From: Flavobacteriaceae bacterium ASP10-09a
GTDB lineage: Bacteria > Bacteroidota > Bacteroidia > Flavobacteriales > Flavobacteriaceae
Assembly: GCA_000981625.1 (NCBI GenBank)
Contig: LAQA01000029.1
Span: 25,183-68,494 of the forward strand
Length of the DNA stretch: 43,312 nt
Direction: 5' to 3'
The position numbers and the translations under genes were made by a program. How positions within the stretch are numbered: position 1 is the first letter of the stretch; each line of letters opens with the position of its first letter. Positions 1 through 9,259 of this stretch are shown here, in pieces. Below the pieces are notes generated by a model, which was not told the origin of the DNA, did no database searches, and saw only the letters and a program-made list of their open reading frames with translations.

Positions 1-2178
1 CATAGTAACATCACCATCTCCATTAATTGTTGTTGGACTAAATGTTACTAAGGAACCTGCAGGTTGACCAGTTGTTGTAAAGCTTACATCCTCTGAGAAA
101 CCATTAACAAAATCAAAATTTAAAATATAACTTGCTATTTCATTTACAGAATTACAAGCAGATTGAGTTCCACTATCACTATTCATTATAAAAGTTGGCA
201 CTGTAGAGTTTATCGTAAAGTTTGTCGAATTAACGTTATAAAAAATATTATCTGCAGCCTCAACCATAATTCTTGAAGTGGTTGAAATATTATTTGGAAT
301 AACAATATCCTCCGTTCCGTCATTTGGAGTATTGGCCTTTATGGTAATAGGAAAAGTAACGCCTCCATCTATTGATAATTTAATATTTACATTTAAACAA
401 TTTATTGGCGCAACATCTGAGGTTCCCTTCGTCCAAGTTATTGTTTGAGTTGATCCAGCATCCCAAGAAACGGCTGTATTTGGTGCAGAAATTGTAAAGG
501 CCTCTGCATCTACCACTTCCACTTTTACATCATCTCTTGCTGTACTTCCTCCTCCTGAATAATTATCTCTTACTAAAAATGAAAAATTTAATTCTCTAGC
601 TACAGAAGGTACTACCTCCCAAGTAGAAGATGTACTACCATCAATAACCGTCGTTAAATCTGGCATATATCTATTTGGAGACGCCTTAGATGGCAATGAT
701 CTAAACATAGGACCACCAATACTAGTAGCAACTGGAGGCATTGTACCAATCTCAATATCTAATTGTTCCCAATTATAGGTTAAACTAGACAAACCATCTA
801 CATCTGTTGCAGTTCCTTTTAACACAAAAGGGGTAGATTTTGGTATACTATAATCTAAGCCAGCATCTGCAATAGGAGCTGTATTCGTAGTTTCTGTAAG
901 TGTTCCACAATTTGCAGAAGATTGAATATTAGCCCACATTTGTGCTATACTTACTGCATGATAATAATCATCACTATCTCCTGTTGCATCACCAGCACCA
1001 TAAACATTTGGTGCACAAATACCTGCATACCCCATAATAGTTGATGCACTTCCTGGCTCAACAGCTGTGGAACCTGTTCTGTTACAATTGTTATTTTGTG
1101 TATGAGTTGCACCGAATTGATGCCCCATTTCATGCGCAACATAATCAATATCATAAGGATCTCCAACTGGCGAACCTATACCTGTAACACCTCTAGCTTT
1201 TTGACCCGTTACACAAACGACTCCTAAACCGGCTAAACCACTTCCACCCGTACTAAAAATATGTCCTATATCATAATTTGAATTACCTATATTACTATCG
1301 CAAATAGATTGCACTTCATTAATCATCGTGCCTGCATCACCATCAGTAATAAAGTCTGTATCTGCATCTAAGAAAATTACTTCTTCATTGTCGTTTACAA
1401 GAACAAGCTTTATGGATAAGTCTTTTTCAAAGACCCCATTTAATCTTGTAAGAGATGTATTCATTGCTGATAAAACTGCTTCTTTTTTTACAAGATCTGT
1501 TGCTGTATCAGGAATATTTTGTTGAGTTGGTCCTAAATGAAATTGTGCATATTCTCCACTACACACTAAAGCTAATCTAAAAGTTCTTAGTTTACCATCA
1601 TTGGCATTTTTGCTAAAATCTGAAACAGAAAACTCCTTTTTAGCAGCTGTTTCTACTTCACATTTAAAATCTTCGTCGATCTTGGTTAAACTACTTCTCT
1701 CATAAACAATATAGTCTTTATTGTCTCTAGAGTATGGATCTATATAAACTGTTGCTTTAGTACCAGAAAAAATTACTGCGTGAAAACCATCTGTACCAAT
1801 ACTCATTTTTGCAATCGCCGTTGGATCCTCTATTCCTTGAGCAGAATATGATTTTATATTTGGAAATTTAGCTTGTAATTTAGCTTCAAAATTTGAGGAT
1901 TCTTTGATTTGAAATCTAGATAAGCTTCCATCGTAATTTGGCAAATAAATGATTTCTTTTTTACTAAAAGTGCTGTTTTTTACTTTATTTGAAAAGGCTT
2001 TTAAATCTAAGGATAAGATTTCATATTCTGAAGGAAAATTTTTCTTTTGAAAAATTTCTTTCTTTTGAACGATATAATCTGTTTTTGAGATTTTATTCCA
2101 ATTTTCTTGAGAACTAATCGTATCAACATTTAAAAACACAATTGCTAATAGAAGTATAAAAGATAGCTTATTTTTCAT
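1..2178 (-). CDS. Secreted reprolysin-type zinc metalloprotease (5' part, cut by left window edge)
   Basis: The reading frame is open from an ATG at 2178 to the left edge, giving 726 residues with no stop, so the C-terminus is missing. Residues 1 to about 23 form a signal peptide (MKNKLSFILLLAIVFLN, ending near SSQ). Residues 349-359 read HEMGHQFGATH, the metzincin zinc site HExxHxxGxxH, and TIMGYAG around Met382 is the expected Met-turn. Before the catalytic domain is a propeptide-like region of about 190 residues. After it come beta-rich stretches with Asp/Gly-rich Ig- or PKD-like character. Proteins of this build in Flavobacteriia are exported proteases, often with a type IX secretion sorting domain at the C-terminus; that part lies outside the window, so the route is inference. 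It is divergent from lipB with about 67 bp between the two starts. Family call is firm; substrate unknown. Confidence 0.9.
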   Translation of the reverse strand, partial: MKNKLSFILLLAIVFLNVDTISSQENWNKISKTDYIVQKKEIFQKKNFPSEYEILSLDLKAFSNKVKNSTFSKKEIIYLPNYDGSLSRFQIKESSNFEAKLQAKFPNIKSYSAQGIEDPTAIAKMSIGTDGFHAVIFSGTKATVYIDPYSRDNKDYIVYERSSLTKIDEDFKCEVETAAKKEFSVSDFSKNANDGKLRTFRLALVCSGEYAQFHLGPTQQNIPDTATDLVKKEAVLSAMNTSLTRLNGVFEKDLSIKLVLVNDNEEVIFLDADTDFITDGDAGTMINEVQSICDSNIGNSNYDIGHIFSTGGSGLAGLGVVCVTGQKARGVTGIGSPVGDPYDIDYVAHEMGHQFGATHTQNNNCNRTGSTAVEPGSASTIMGYAGICAPNVYGAGDATGDSDDYYHAVSIAQMWANIQSSANCGTLTETTNTAPIADAGLDYSIPKSTPFVLKGTATDVDGLSSLTYNWEQLDIEIGTMPPVATSIGGPMFRSLPSKASPNRYMPDLTTVIDGSTSSTWEVVPSVARELNFSFLVRDNYSGGGSTARDDVKVEVVDAEAFTISAPNTAVSWDAGSTQTITWTKGTSDVAPINCLNVNIKLSIDGGVTFPITIKANTPNDGTEDIVIPNNISTTSRIMVEAADNIFYNVNSTNFTINSTVPTFIMNSDSGTQSACNSVNEIASYILNFDFVNGFSEDVSFTTTGQPAGSLVTFSPTTINGDGDVTM

Positions 2179-2202
2179 AAAATATATTTAGATTAAAAAT
2201 TA

Positions 2203-2234
2203 TTGTTCCAAATATAACAAATTTTCTACCTTTG
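2203..2234 (+). promoter_or_regulatory. Bacteroidota-type promoter for lipB; decides the lipB start
   Basis: TTG at 2203-2205 and TACCTTTG at 2227-2234 are separated by 21 bp and match the -33/-7 consensus TTTG...TAnnTTTG of Bacteroidota sigma factors. Transcription would start near 2240. A GTG at 2234 that would extend the lipB frame upstream is the last base of the -7 box, so it cannot be in the transcript and the ATG at 2246 is the start. Confidence 0.7.
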
Positions 2235-2245
2235 TGATTCATATT

Positions 2246-2950
2246 ATGAATAGAAAAATATTACTTTCTGATTTAGCAAATAAAGACTACAAAGAAACCT
2301 GGGATTTTCAGTCTGAATTATTGCAAGGTATCGTTAATGTTAAGATTAGTAATAGAAGAACTAATTTACAGGAACCCACTAAAAATTACTTTTTATTTGT
2401 GGAACATCCACATGTTTACACATTAGGAAAGAGTGGAGATTTAAGTAACTTATTACTAAATAAAAAACAACTAGCAGAAAAAAATGCTACTTTTTATAAA
2501 ATTAATAGAGGTGGTGATATTACCTATCATGGGCCAGGACAAATTGTTGGCTATCCTATCTTAGACTTAGAAAATTTTTTTACAGACATTCATAAATACT
2601 TGCGGTTTTTAGAAGAAACTATTATTCTAACAATTGCAGAATATGGTCTAAAAGGCACTAGAAGTGATGGTGAAACTGGAGTTTGGCTAGATGTTGGAAC
2701 CCCTTTTGCCCGTAAAATTTGTGCCATGGGCATTCGCTCTTCACGTTGGGTAACCATGCATGGTTTTGCATTAAATGCAAATGTTAATTTAGGCTATTTT
2801 GACCATATTATTCCTTGTGGAATTCGTGGAAAAGCGGTAACTTCTATGGAAGTTGAATTAGGGAGAAAAGTAGATTTAGAAGAAGTAAAACAAAAAATTC
2901 TAAAACATTTTAAAACACTTTTTGAAGTTGATGAATTTTTGAAGCAATAA
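2246..2950 (+). CDS. lipB: Octanoyl-[acyl-carrier-protein]:protein N-octanoyltransferase LipB
   Basis: LipB moves the octanoyl group from acyl carrier protein to the lipoyl domains of 2-oxoacid dehydrogenases and the glycine cleavage H protein, the first step of endogenous lipoate synthesis. The signature RGGDITYHGPG is at residues 88-98 counted from the ATG at 2246. The catalytic pair known for this family is present: Lys157 in ARKICAMGIR and Cys191 in IIPCGIRG. The length of 234 residues is normal. I prefer the ATG at 2246 over a GTG at 2234 because the GTG overlaps the promoter. No lipA is adjacent. The gene appears monocistronic, ending in a hairpin at 2974-3000 shared with the convergent gene. 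Confidence 0.95.
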   Translation: MNRKILLSDLANKDYKETWDFQSELLQGIVNVKISNRRTNLQEPTKNYFLFVEHPHVYTLGKSGDLSNLLLNKKQLAEKNATFYKINRGGDITYHGPGQIVGYPILDLENFFTDIHKYLRFLEETIILTIAEYGLKGTRSDGETGVWLDVGTPFARKICAMGIRSSRWVTMHGFALNANVNLGYFDHIIPCGIRGKAVTSMEVELGRKVDLEEVKQKILKHFKTLFEVDEFLKQ

Positions 2951-2973
2951 AACTAATATTTTACTAGAATATA

Positions 2974-3000
2974 CCTACAAGGTTTTCTAAACCTTGCAGG
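2974..3000. terminator. Hairpin between convergent lipB and nucleoid-associated gene
   Basis: CCTACAAGGTTT and AAACCTTGCAGG flank a TCT loop and pair over 12 positions with one A/C mismatch. It lies between the ends of two convergent genes (2950 and 3012), where a bidirectional terminator is expected, although neither side has a strong T-run. Its sequence resembles the palindromes at 18847 and 34998. Confidence 0.55.
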
Positions 3001-3011
3001 ACTTTAATAAA

Positions 3012-4067
3012 TTATTTTTCTTCGTTAAAATACACTTTATAATATTTCATTTTCTTTTCCTCGTCATAACCTCTTTCTAAATATTCAGAGGCTGCTTCTG
3101 GTGCATCGACATCTAATTTTATACTTATGTTAGTATCTAGCTTTATCTCTGTTTTAAGTTTACTTTTTTCTTTCTTTAATACAACCCCAGAAACATCAAA
3201 ATTATTTCTGATTAAAACATCATTTAAAGTTTCGAAGTGTTTTTTATATTCATCAAATTGTTCTTTGTGTTTATCTTCTTCAAAAACCTCCTCTTTAAAA
3301 GTAGCATAATCTACAGACTCATTTTCTTTAAAATAATCTACTGTATTTGCTAAGAAATTTCCTTGTTGATGCATTCCTAATTCAGGTTTAATTACTTCCT
3401 CAGAAAACTCTTTACACATCTCTAAATAATTTTGAGTGTGCGAATTATGATCATCAGCAAGTTTTATAGATAAGAAGTTTTTAATCCAATATTGCGCATC
3501 ATAATTATTATTATCTACCGACAAAACAACAGTACCTTCTGTGTCTGATGTATTTAAAATCAAGCAACCTTTGTCTATTCTTTTTGTAGAAATCCCCTTT
3601 TGCACAACCACATCAAAACTCTCATTATCATCTAAATAAGTCTGAAAAAAATCAACCTTATTTTCAATCTTAAAAATACCAATAGCTTCTGTCAATACAT
3701 CTTTGAATTCTAATCCTTCAATAAAGACGACAATAACATCACCTGTTTTTATTTGAGCAGAATTAGATTGTTCATACAAATGGTTTACAATGTTTTTAGA
3801 ATATTCCACAAAACTACTTTCTTCTTTAAAAATTTCAGAAGCATAATTATTTAGTTCATTTAAACGCACATCTGCATGATGAGAAAAACGGTAACTTTGC
3901 GTTAAACCACCAAAAGGTTTCAAAAGAAAATTCTTCATTAAATCGTAACTTTCTTGATCAAAACGAATTAAATCTTCAGAAAACACGTTATGTCCGCTGT
4001 TAAATTTATTCGCTACTTTATGAAGAATACATTTAGTAATTTCTGCTCTCGTTTTTTTAATCATCAC
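3012..4067 (-). CDS. Nucleoid-associated protein, YejK/NdpA (37 kDa) family
   Basis: This 351-residue protein matches the NA37/YejK family of nucleoid-associated proteins common in Flavobacteriia. The N-terminal segment (about residues 8-60, ITKCILHKVANKFN, then LKPFGG) and a central region with QQGNFLANTVDYFKENE (about residues 235-250) are as I recall for the family. There is no signal peptide or membrane segment, so it is cytoplasmic. The family binds the nucleoid in E. coli, but the molecular role is poorly defined. Two adjacent Met codons make the start ambiguous by one residue. The 206 bp between this gene and rnhB contain nothing I can name. Call rests on recalled family motifs. Confidence 0.75.
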   Translation of the reverse strand: MMIKKTRAEITKCILHKVANKFNSGHNVFSEDLIRFDQESYDLMKNFLLKPFGGLTQSYRFSHHADVRLNELNNYASEIFKEESSFVEYSKNIVNHLYEQSNSAQIKTGDVIVVFIEGLEFKDVLTEAIGIFKIENKVDFFQTYLDDNESFDVVVQKGISTKRIDKGCLILNTSDTEGTVVLSVDNNNYDAQYWIKNFLSIKLADDHNSHTQNYLEMCKEFSEEVIKPELGMHQQGNFLANTVDYFKENESVDYATFKEEVFEEDKHKEQFDEYKKHFETLNDVLIRNNFDVSGVVLKKEKSKLKTEIKLDTNISIKLDVDAPEAASEYLERGYDEEKKMKYYKVYFNEEK

Positions 4068-4273
4068 TTAAAATTTTGGAAGGTAAAAATAGAAAAAGTT
4101 TGTGAACGATTATTATATAAATGATTATTCTATGAAAATAAATTGGGACATATATTTCATAGTTTTTTCTTTATAAATAAATTTATATTCAATACCCTAT
4201 AAGCATCTAAGAAATTGTAGTCTATTAAGCAAAATAATGAGTAATAAAAGCATAAAATAACCTCTTAACAAAA

Positions 4274-4873
4274 CTAAACCTTCAGCTTTAATTGTTCTGG
4301 CAATAACCGAAATGTTTTTCTATGATGTATGTTCGCACCGAATTCACGAATAGCATTTCTATGTTCTTTCGTTGGGTAGCCTTTGTTCTTTTTCCAATTA
4401 TACATTGGAAATTCTTTATGAATCTTTGCCATATATTCGTCTCTATACGTTTTTGCCAACACAGAGGCTGCAGCAATACTTAAGTATTTCGCATCTCCTT
4501 TTACAATCGTCTCGTACGGAATTTCTTTATAATTCTTGAATTTATTTCCATCAATAATTATAAATTCTGGAGAAATATTTAAAGCATCTATAGCTCTATG
4601 CATCCCAGTAATTGAGGCTTGCAAAACATTAATTTCATCAACTTCGTCTTGCCAAACAAATGAAACCCCAAATGCAATTGCGTTTTCTTCGATAAATGGT
4701 CTTAGTTCTTCTCTCTTTTTTTCTGATAATTGCTTAGAATCATTTAAAAAAGCATGTGTAAAATCTTTATGAAGAATTACTGCTGCAGCAACAACAGGTC
4801 CAGACAAGCAACCTCGGCCTGCTTCATCTGTCCCAGCTTCAAGAGAAAATCCACTAAAGTTTGATTTTAACAT
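4274..4873 (-). CDS. rnhB: Ribonuclease HII
   Basis: RNase HII cuts the RNA strand of RNA-DNA hybrids and starts removal of single ribonucleotides from DNA. The metal-binding start of the family is clear: [19 protein letters not shown] with Asp16 and Glu17. The second carboxylate motif is IIIDGNKF and the third is [24 protein letters not shown], all in the expected order. At 199 residues it is of normal length. It is divergent from the putative porin with about 100 bp between starts, an arrangement I recall from other Flavobacteriia. Confidence 0.97.
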   Translation of the reverse strand: MLKSNFSGFSLEAGTDEAGRGCLSGPVVAAAVILHKDFTHAFLNDSKQLSEKKREELRPFIEENAIAFGVSFVWQDEVDEINVLQASITGMHRAIDALNISPEFIIIDGNKFKNYKEIPYETIVKGDAKYLSIAAASVLAKTYRDEYMAKIHKEFPMYNWKKNKGYPTKEHRNAIREFGANIHHRKTFRLLPEQLKLKV

Positions 4874-4949
4874 TTTACAAAGAAAAGAATAATTTTTAAT
4901 TTAATAGATTTGATCATAATTATTAACGATTCTTTTCGTTTTATTAATT

Positions 4950-4957
4950 TACATTTG
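4950..4957 (+). promoter_or_regulatory. -7 box (TACATTTG) upstream of the putative porin gene
   Basis: TACATTTG matches TAnnTTTG exactly and lies 17 bp before the ATG at 4975. No clear TTTG is found at the usual -33 distance, so this is only a probable promoter. Confidence 0.5.
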
Positions 4958-4974
4958 TAACTGTTAAATTTGGA

Positions 4975-6945
4975 ATGAAAAAAACAACTATTTTAACTTT
5001 TTTATTATTTGCCTTTACACTGAATAGTCTACACGCTCAGTCAAAACTAGACGCAGGTGCCAAGAGAAAAAAAACATTTGTAGGAACAGATGGTCTAATT
5101 GATACTTTAAGAAATACAGGTTTTACAAAGGTTATTTTATCTGGAAAAACAAAATACACAGACTACAAAGTGTTTTCTCATAAAAGAGACACTTCTTATA
5201 TAGATACGACCTTAACTTTAAAAAAGGAATACAAATTCAACTATCTAAGAACTGATAATTTCGAGCTTTTAGCTTTTCATAATCAAGGGCAAACTTTTAA
5301 TAATTTAGGTTATAGTTTCAATAATATCAAACAATTTCCAGATATTGGTTTTACTGCAAAACAATTCAGCTATCTAGATATTGATGAAATAGAATACTAT
5401 GAAGTTCCTACACCAACTACAGAAATTTCATATAGAACAGGCTTGCAACAAGGACAATTTGTAGATGCTCTCTTTACGCTAAATTTTTCTAAAAGACTAA
5501 ATTTTTCTGTTTCATATAAAGGGCTTCGCTCTTTAGGTGCTTACAGACAGTCTTTAGCTAGTAATGGAAATTTTAGAGGAACTTTTCACTACAGAACCAA
5601 AGAAAATCAATATGAAATTAGAGGTCATTTAACTAGTCAGGATTTTTATAATGAAGAAAGTGGTGGTTTAACAACTTCTGCTTTAGAGAGTTTTATTTCT
5701 GAAAATCCCGATTTTGACGACAGAGCAAGGTTAGACGTTAATTTAACAGACTCAGAAAATCAGTTTGACAGTAACCGAATTTATTTAGAACAGAGCTACA
5801 AACTACTTTCAAACAAAGATACAGTCACTAAAAAAGATTTTAGCAATTTAAAAATTGGGCATATTTTTACCAGCGAAAGCAAGAGTTATAATTTTACTCA
5901 AGTAGGTGCAACAACAGCAATTTTTGGTAATGTGAATGCAACTGATGCAACAAAAAATCTTGCAGAAAGTAAAATTACTAACAATGAAGTAAACCTTGAA
6001 TTTAACTCAAAATATGTTTTAGGTAAATTTAAAGCAAAAGCAAATTACACGAATTATTCGTATGGTTATGATACTATTTTAAATAGCAATAGTGCTATAA
6101 ATAAATTAAAATTAGAAGGAAGTGCAATTTCTATTGGAGCAGATTGGAATGCGAAAATTAAAAACTTTCAATTAAATGCAAATGCTTCTATTACCCCAGG
6201 TTCTGGAAGGCTATCAGGTACTTATTTAAAGGGAGAAGCTGTTTATGAAAAAGACAGTCTTTTTGTTGTAAAGGGGAGTTTATTAATTAATTCTAAATCA
6301 GCAAATTTTAATACATTATTACATCAAAGTTCTTATGATGATTACAATTGGGAAAACGATTTTAGTACTGTAAATACAAGAGATTTAGGTTTTACTTTTA
6401 ATTCTAAATGGATTAATGCTGCACTAAATTTTACTAATATTGACAACTATACTTATTTTGATGAGAATAACACTCCACAACAATTTTCAAATCAAATTAC
6501 CTATTTAAAAGTAAAAGCTAATAGAGAGTTTAAATACTGGAAACTAGCTTTAGATAATACAATTATGTATCAAAATGTAAGCAGCGGAAGTTCTGTTTTT
6601 AGAGTTCCTGAGATTGTTACTAGAAACACTTTCTACTATACAGATTATTGGTTTGAAGGAAAGCCAATGTTGGTAAATATTGGAATTACCTTTAAATATT
6701 TTACAAAATACAAAGCCAACGCATACAATCCTTTATTATCAGAATTTACGTTACAAAATACTGATGAAATAGGTTTTCCGACTTTTGACGTTTTCTTTAA
6801 CGCACAAGTGAGAAGAACACGTTTGTATTTAAAGGTTGATAATGCAACTTCTGGTTTTTCTAAAAAGAATTATTTTTCTGCACCAAATTACCCTTACAGA
6901 GATTTTACTGTGCGTTTTGGTTTGGTTTGGAATTGGTTTATATAG
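4975..6945 (+). CDS. Putative outer-membrane porin (Bacteroidota 'putative porin' family)
   Basis: The 656-residue protein starts with a clear signal peptide (MKKTTILTFLLFAFTLN, cleavage near LHAQS). The rest is a long run of alternating aromatic and polar strands, for example FNLNFSKRLN-like segments and a final FTVRFGLVWNWFI ending in an aromatic residue, as in outer-membrane beta-barrels. It corresponds to the large Bacteroidota family annotated as 'putative porin' and found next to rnhB in related genomes, as recalled. There is no TonB box or plug domain, so it is not a TonB-dependent receptor. Substrate unknown. Confidence 0.75.
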   Translation: MKKTTILTFLLFAFTLNSLHAQSKLDAGAKRKKTFVGTDGLIDTLRNTGFTKVILSGKTKYTDYKVFSHKRDTSYIDTTLTLKKEYKFNYLRTDNFELLAFHNQGQTFNNLGYSFNNIKQFPDIGFTAKQFSYLDIDEIEYYEVPTPTTEISYRTGLQQGQFVDALFTLNFSKRLNFSVSYKGLRSLGAYRQSLASNGNFRGTFHYRTKENQYEIRGHLTSQDFYNEESGGLTTSALESFISENPDFDDRARLDVNLTDSENQFDSNRIYLEQSYKLLSNKDTVTKKDFSNLKIGHIFTSESKSYNFTQVGATTAIFGNVNATDATKNLAESKITNNEVNLEFNSKYVLGKFKAKANYTNYSYGYDTILNSNSAINKLKLEGSAISIGADWNAKIKNFQLNANASITPGSGRLSGTYLKGEAVYEKDSLFVVKGSLLINSKSANFNTLLHQSSYDDYNWENDFSTVNTRDLGFTFNSKWINAALNFTNIDNYTYFDENNTPQQFSNQITYLKVKANREFKYWKLALDNTIMYQNVSSGSSVFRVPEIVTRNTFYYTDYWFEGKPMLVNIGITFKYFTKYKANAYNPLLSEFTLQNTDEIGFPTFDVFFNAQVRRTRLYLKVDNATSGFSKKNYFSAPNYPYRDFTVRFGLVWNWFI

Positions 6946-7058
6946 CCTAACCTAAACACTTAACAAAAGATGGTGCTTTTTGTTCCTTTAACAAAAAACT
7001 ATCTACAAATTTCATAGATAGAATTATTGAAAAAAAATACTTGATATTATAAAATCCG

Positions 7059-7299
7059 ATGAAAAGACAATTAGAAACTTTTCTCAATAGCAAGTTTAAC
7101 TTTAGGTTTAGCAACTTTTAATCCTCCTCATATTTTAGGAGTAATTAAATGGCTTTTAGGAGAAAATACTTTTTCTAGTGAAAACGGGGTGAATTCAGGA
7201 GATTATTTAGATATAGTACTTCATGATATTCCATGGATTCTACGATTGATATCTATGCTAATAAATCTTTTTCCATCACAATTAAAAAGCGATCAGTAA
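7059..7299 (+). pseudogene. Small Flavobacteriia protein gene broken by a +1 frameshift near 7079-7083
   Basis: An ATG at 7059 opens a short frame (MKRQLETF) that soon hits a stop. A frame offset by one base is open from 7075 to the TAA at 7297-7299 and reads SIASLTLGLATFNPPHILG, then VIKWLLGE, then GDYLDIVLHDIPWILRL. Removing one base from the run ACTTTTC at 7077-7083 joins the two into one protein of about 79 residues. The joined sequence resembles a small conserved protein I recall from this family (LTLGLAPF-P-PHI-GK-KW, then DW-D---HG-PW). The second frame has no start codon of its own before a stop at 7072. Its 3' end overlaps the convergent acetyltransferase gene by 47 bp. It fills most of the 307 bp gap after the porin. 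A sequencing error is the alternative. Confidence 0.6.
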
Positions 7300-7693
7300 T
7301 AGAGCTTTCTTTTTTATCAATAATTTTAAATCCTTTAGATTCATAAAAAGGAACTGCATTAGAGTCTACTAACAAAGTTACCAGTTTACAGTTTAATAGT
7401 TTAGCTTGTTCAAAGGCATGACTTATTAACTGACTTCCTATTCCTTTTCTAATAAAATTAGGTAACACAAATAAAAATTCTAATTCAATGGATTCTTCTT
7501 TCGGTTGATTTAAAATATAAAAACCAACAGAATTAAGTTTATAAACAATCATTTCTTTTATTATACATTCAGAAACAGTTAAGTCTTGGGTCCAACTTTC
7601 CAGAATTTCGTCAGTATAACCCCAAAAAGAATTTGATTCTAATGCAATCTCAGTAAGTTCTTTAGCATCAGAAATTTCAGCAAGAACAATCAT
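7253..7693 (-). CDS. GNAT-family N-acetyltransferase
   Basis: The 146-residue protein has the acetyl-CoA binding motif A of GNAT enzymes: VLPNFIRKGIGSQLISHAF, with RKGIGS as the Q/RxxGxG/A loop. This is followed by VDSNAVPFYESKGFKI, the usual motif B with AVPFYESKGF. The substrate cannot be read from sequence. It ends 2 bp from the stop of nhaC on the same strand (nhaC ends at 7695), so it is likely the second gene of an nhaC transcript. Its own 3' end overlaps the broken gene on the plus strand. Confidence 0.85.
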   Translation of the reverse strand: MIVLAEISDAKELTEIALESNSFWGYTDEILESWTQDLTVSECIIKEMIVYKLNSVGFYILNQPKEESIELEFLFVLPNFIRKGIGSQLISHAFEQAKLLNCKLVTLLVDSNAVPFYESKGFKIIDKKESSITDRFLIVMEKDLLA

Positions 7694-7694
7694 A

Positions 7695-9179
7695 TTATTT
7701 AGTAGCTAATTCTTTAATTTTAATTTTGAAAGCGGCAAATATCAGTGTCATAAATGGACTTAACCAGTTAAAAACCGCATAAATAGCATAGTCAAAAACA
7801 GAAACTCCTAAAACACCAGAGTGGTAGGCTCCACAAGTATTCCAAGGAATCAATACAGAAGTTACTGTACCAGAATCTTCTAAAGTTCTACTTAAATTTT
7901 CTGGTGCTAAACCTTTGTCAGCATATGCCTTCGAATACATTTTACCTGGAACAACTATTGCCAAATATTGATCTGATGCTGTAAAATTTAATCCTATACA
8001 AGTAAAAACTGTACTTGCAAACAATCCAAAAACAGAATCAAAAAGACTTAACATAAAAGCACTGATTTTTGCTAACGCACCAATTGCATCCATAATACCA
8101 CCAAACACCATAGCACACAAAATAAGCCAAATTGTACCTAACATTTTGGACATTCCTCCAGCTGTAAATAAATCTACTAAAGCTGTATTTTCTGTTGCTA
8201 CAGAAGTTTTAACTGTGATGGCTTGCATTATTCCTTTATATCCAGAAGTAAATGTTAATTCTTGAGCGCCTGTAATTTGTGTAACAACATCTGGTTGAAA
8301 AATTAAAGCAAAAATTCCACCTAAAATTGTACCTGCTAATAATGCAATTAATGGTGGTGTTTTCTTAACTATTAAAACAATTACAAATACGGGTACTAAA
8401 AATAACCAAGGAGAAATATTAAACGCTTTATTAATATCTACTAACAAAACATCTACATCAGCTACACCGTTTGTATCTAGTGTAAGACCAATTATTATAA
8501 ATATAATTAATGTAATAATTACGGTAGGCACAGTCGTTAATGCCATGTATTTTATATGTGTAAATAAATCTGTACCTGCCATTGCTGGTGCTAAGTTTGT
8601 AGTATCTGACATTGGCGACATTTTATCTCCAAAATAAGCACCAGACAAAACGGCCCCTGCTGTCATTCCTAAAGAAACACCAAGCGCTTCTCCAATACCG
8701 ATAAGAGCAATACCAACTGTTGCAGAAGTTGTCCAAGAACTACCTGTTGCTATCGAAATTACAGCACAAATAATAAGACAAGCAGCTAAAAAAATAGTTG
8801 GGTTTAAAACTTGTAAACCATAATAAATCATTGCAGGAATTACACCACTTATCAACCAAGTTCCCGCTAAAGCCCCCACCATTAGAAGGATTAATATTGC
8901 ACCAACAGTAGATTTTATATTTTCTGCTACTTCTTCAATCATAACTTTGTAAGAAATTTTATTTCTAAAACCTACAAACGCTGCAACTGCTCCACCTAAC
9001 AATAAAACAAACTGATTACTTCCACTTAAAGCGTCATCACCAAAAACAAAAACATTGTAAGCCAACATTATAACTAAAGCCAAAACAGGAAACATAGCCT
9101 GCCAAATACTTAACTCTTCGTTTTTAATGATTTTTTGATTTTCAATTTTTATTTCTGATATATTTTTATTGTCCTGCAT
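7695..9179 (-). CDS. nhaC: Na+/H+ antiporter, NhaC family
   Basis: The 494-residue protein has about a dozen hydrophobic segments and matches the NhaC family of sodium/proton antiporters. Recognisable stretches include IATGSSWTTSATVGIALIGIG, shortened here to its core SSWTTSATVG, GAYFGDKMSPMSDTTNLAPA, and the C-terminal LEDSGTVTSVLIPWNTCGAY. The GDKMSPMSDTTN stretch is the most conserved part of the family and probably lines the ion path. It would act in the inner membrane to export sodium, fitting a marine host. The N-terminus has about 25 polar residues before the first membrane segment. It is co-directional with the acetyltransferase and divergent from the hydrolase gene. Confidence 0.93.
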   Translation of the reverse strand: MQDNKNISEIKIENQKIIKNEELSIWQAMFPVLALVIMLAYNVFVFGDDALSGSNQFVLLLGGAVAAFVGFRNKISYKVMIEEVAENIKSTVGAILILLMVGALAGTWLISGVIPAMIYYGLQVLNPTIFLAACLIICAVISIATGSSWTTSATVGIALIGIGEALGVSLGMTAGAVLSGAYFGDKMSPMSDTTNLAPAMAGTDLFTHIKYMALTTVPTVIITLIIFIIIGLTLDTNGVADVDVLLVDINKAFNISPWLFLVPVFVIVLIVKKTPPLIALLAGTILGGIFALIFQPDVVTQITGAQELTFTSGYKGIMQAITVKTSVATENTALVDLFTAGGMSKMLGTIWLILCAMVFGGIMDAIGALAKISAFMLSLFDSVFGLFASTVFTCIGLNFTASDQYLAIVVPGKMYSKAYADKGLAPENLSRTLEDSGTVTSVLIPWNTCGAYHSGVLGVSVFDYAIYAVFNWLSPFMTLIFAAFKIKIKELATK

Positions 9180-9259
9180 TCTCTATATTTTATGTTCTGT
9201 AATGTTACGCTTTTACATAATGTTATGCAAATCAAATTAGTTGGCTTATTTTTGCCCTC

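Noticed and set aside
2234-2245. GTG start extending lipB by four residues
   Set aside because: The GTG overlaps the last base of a well-formed -7 promoter box, and family N-termini fit the ATG at 2246.
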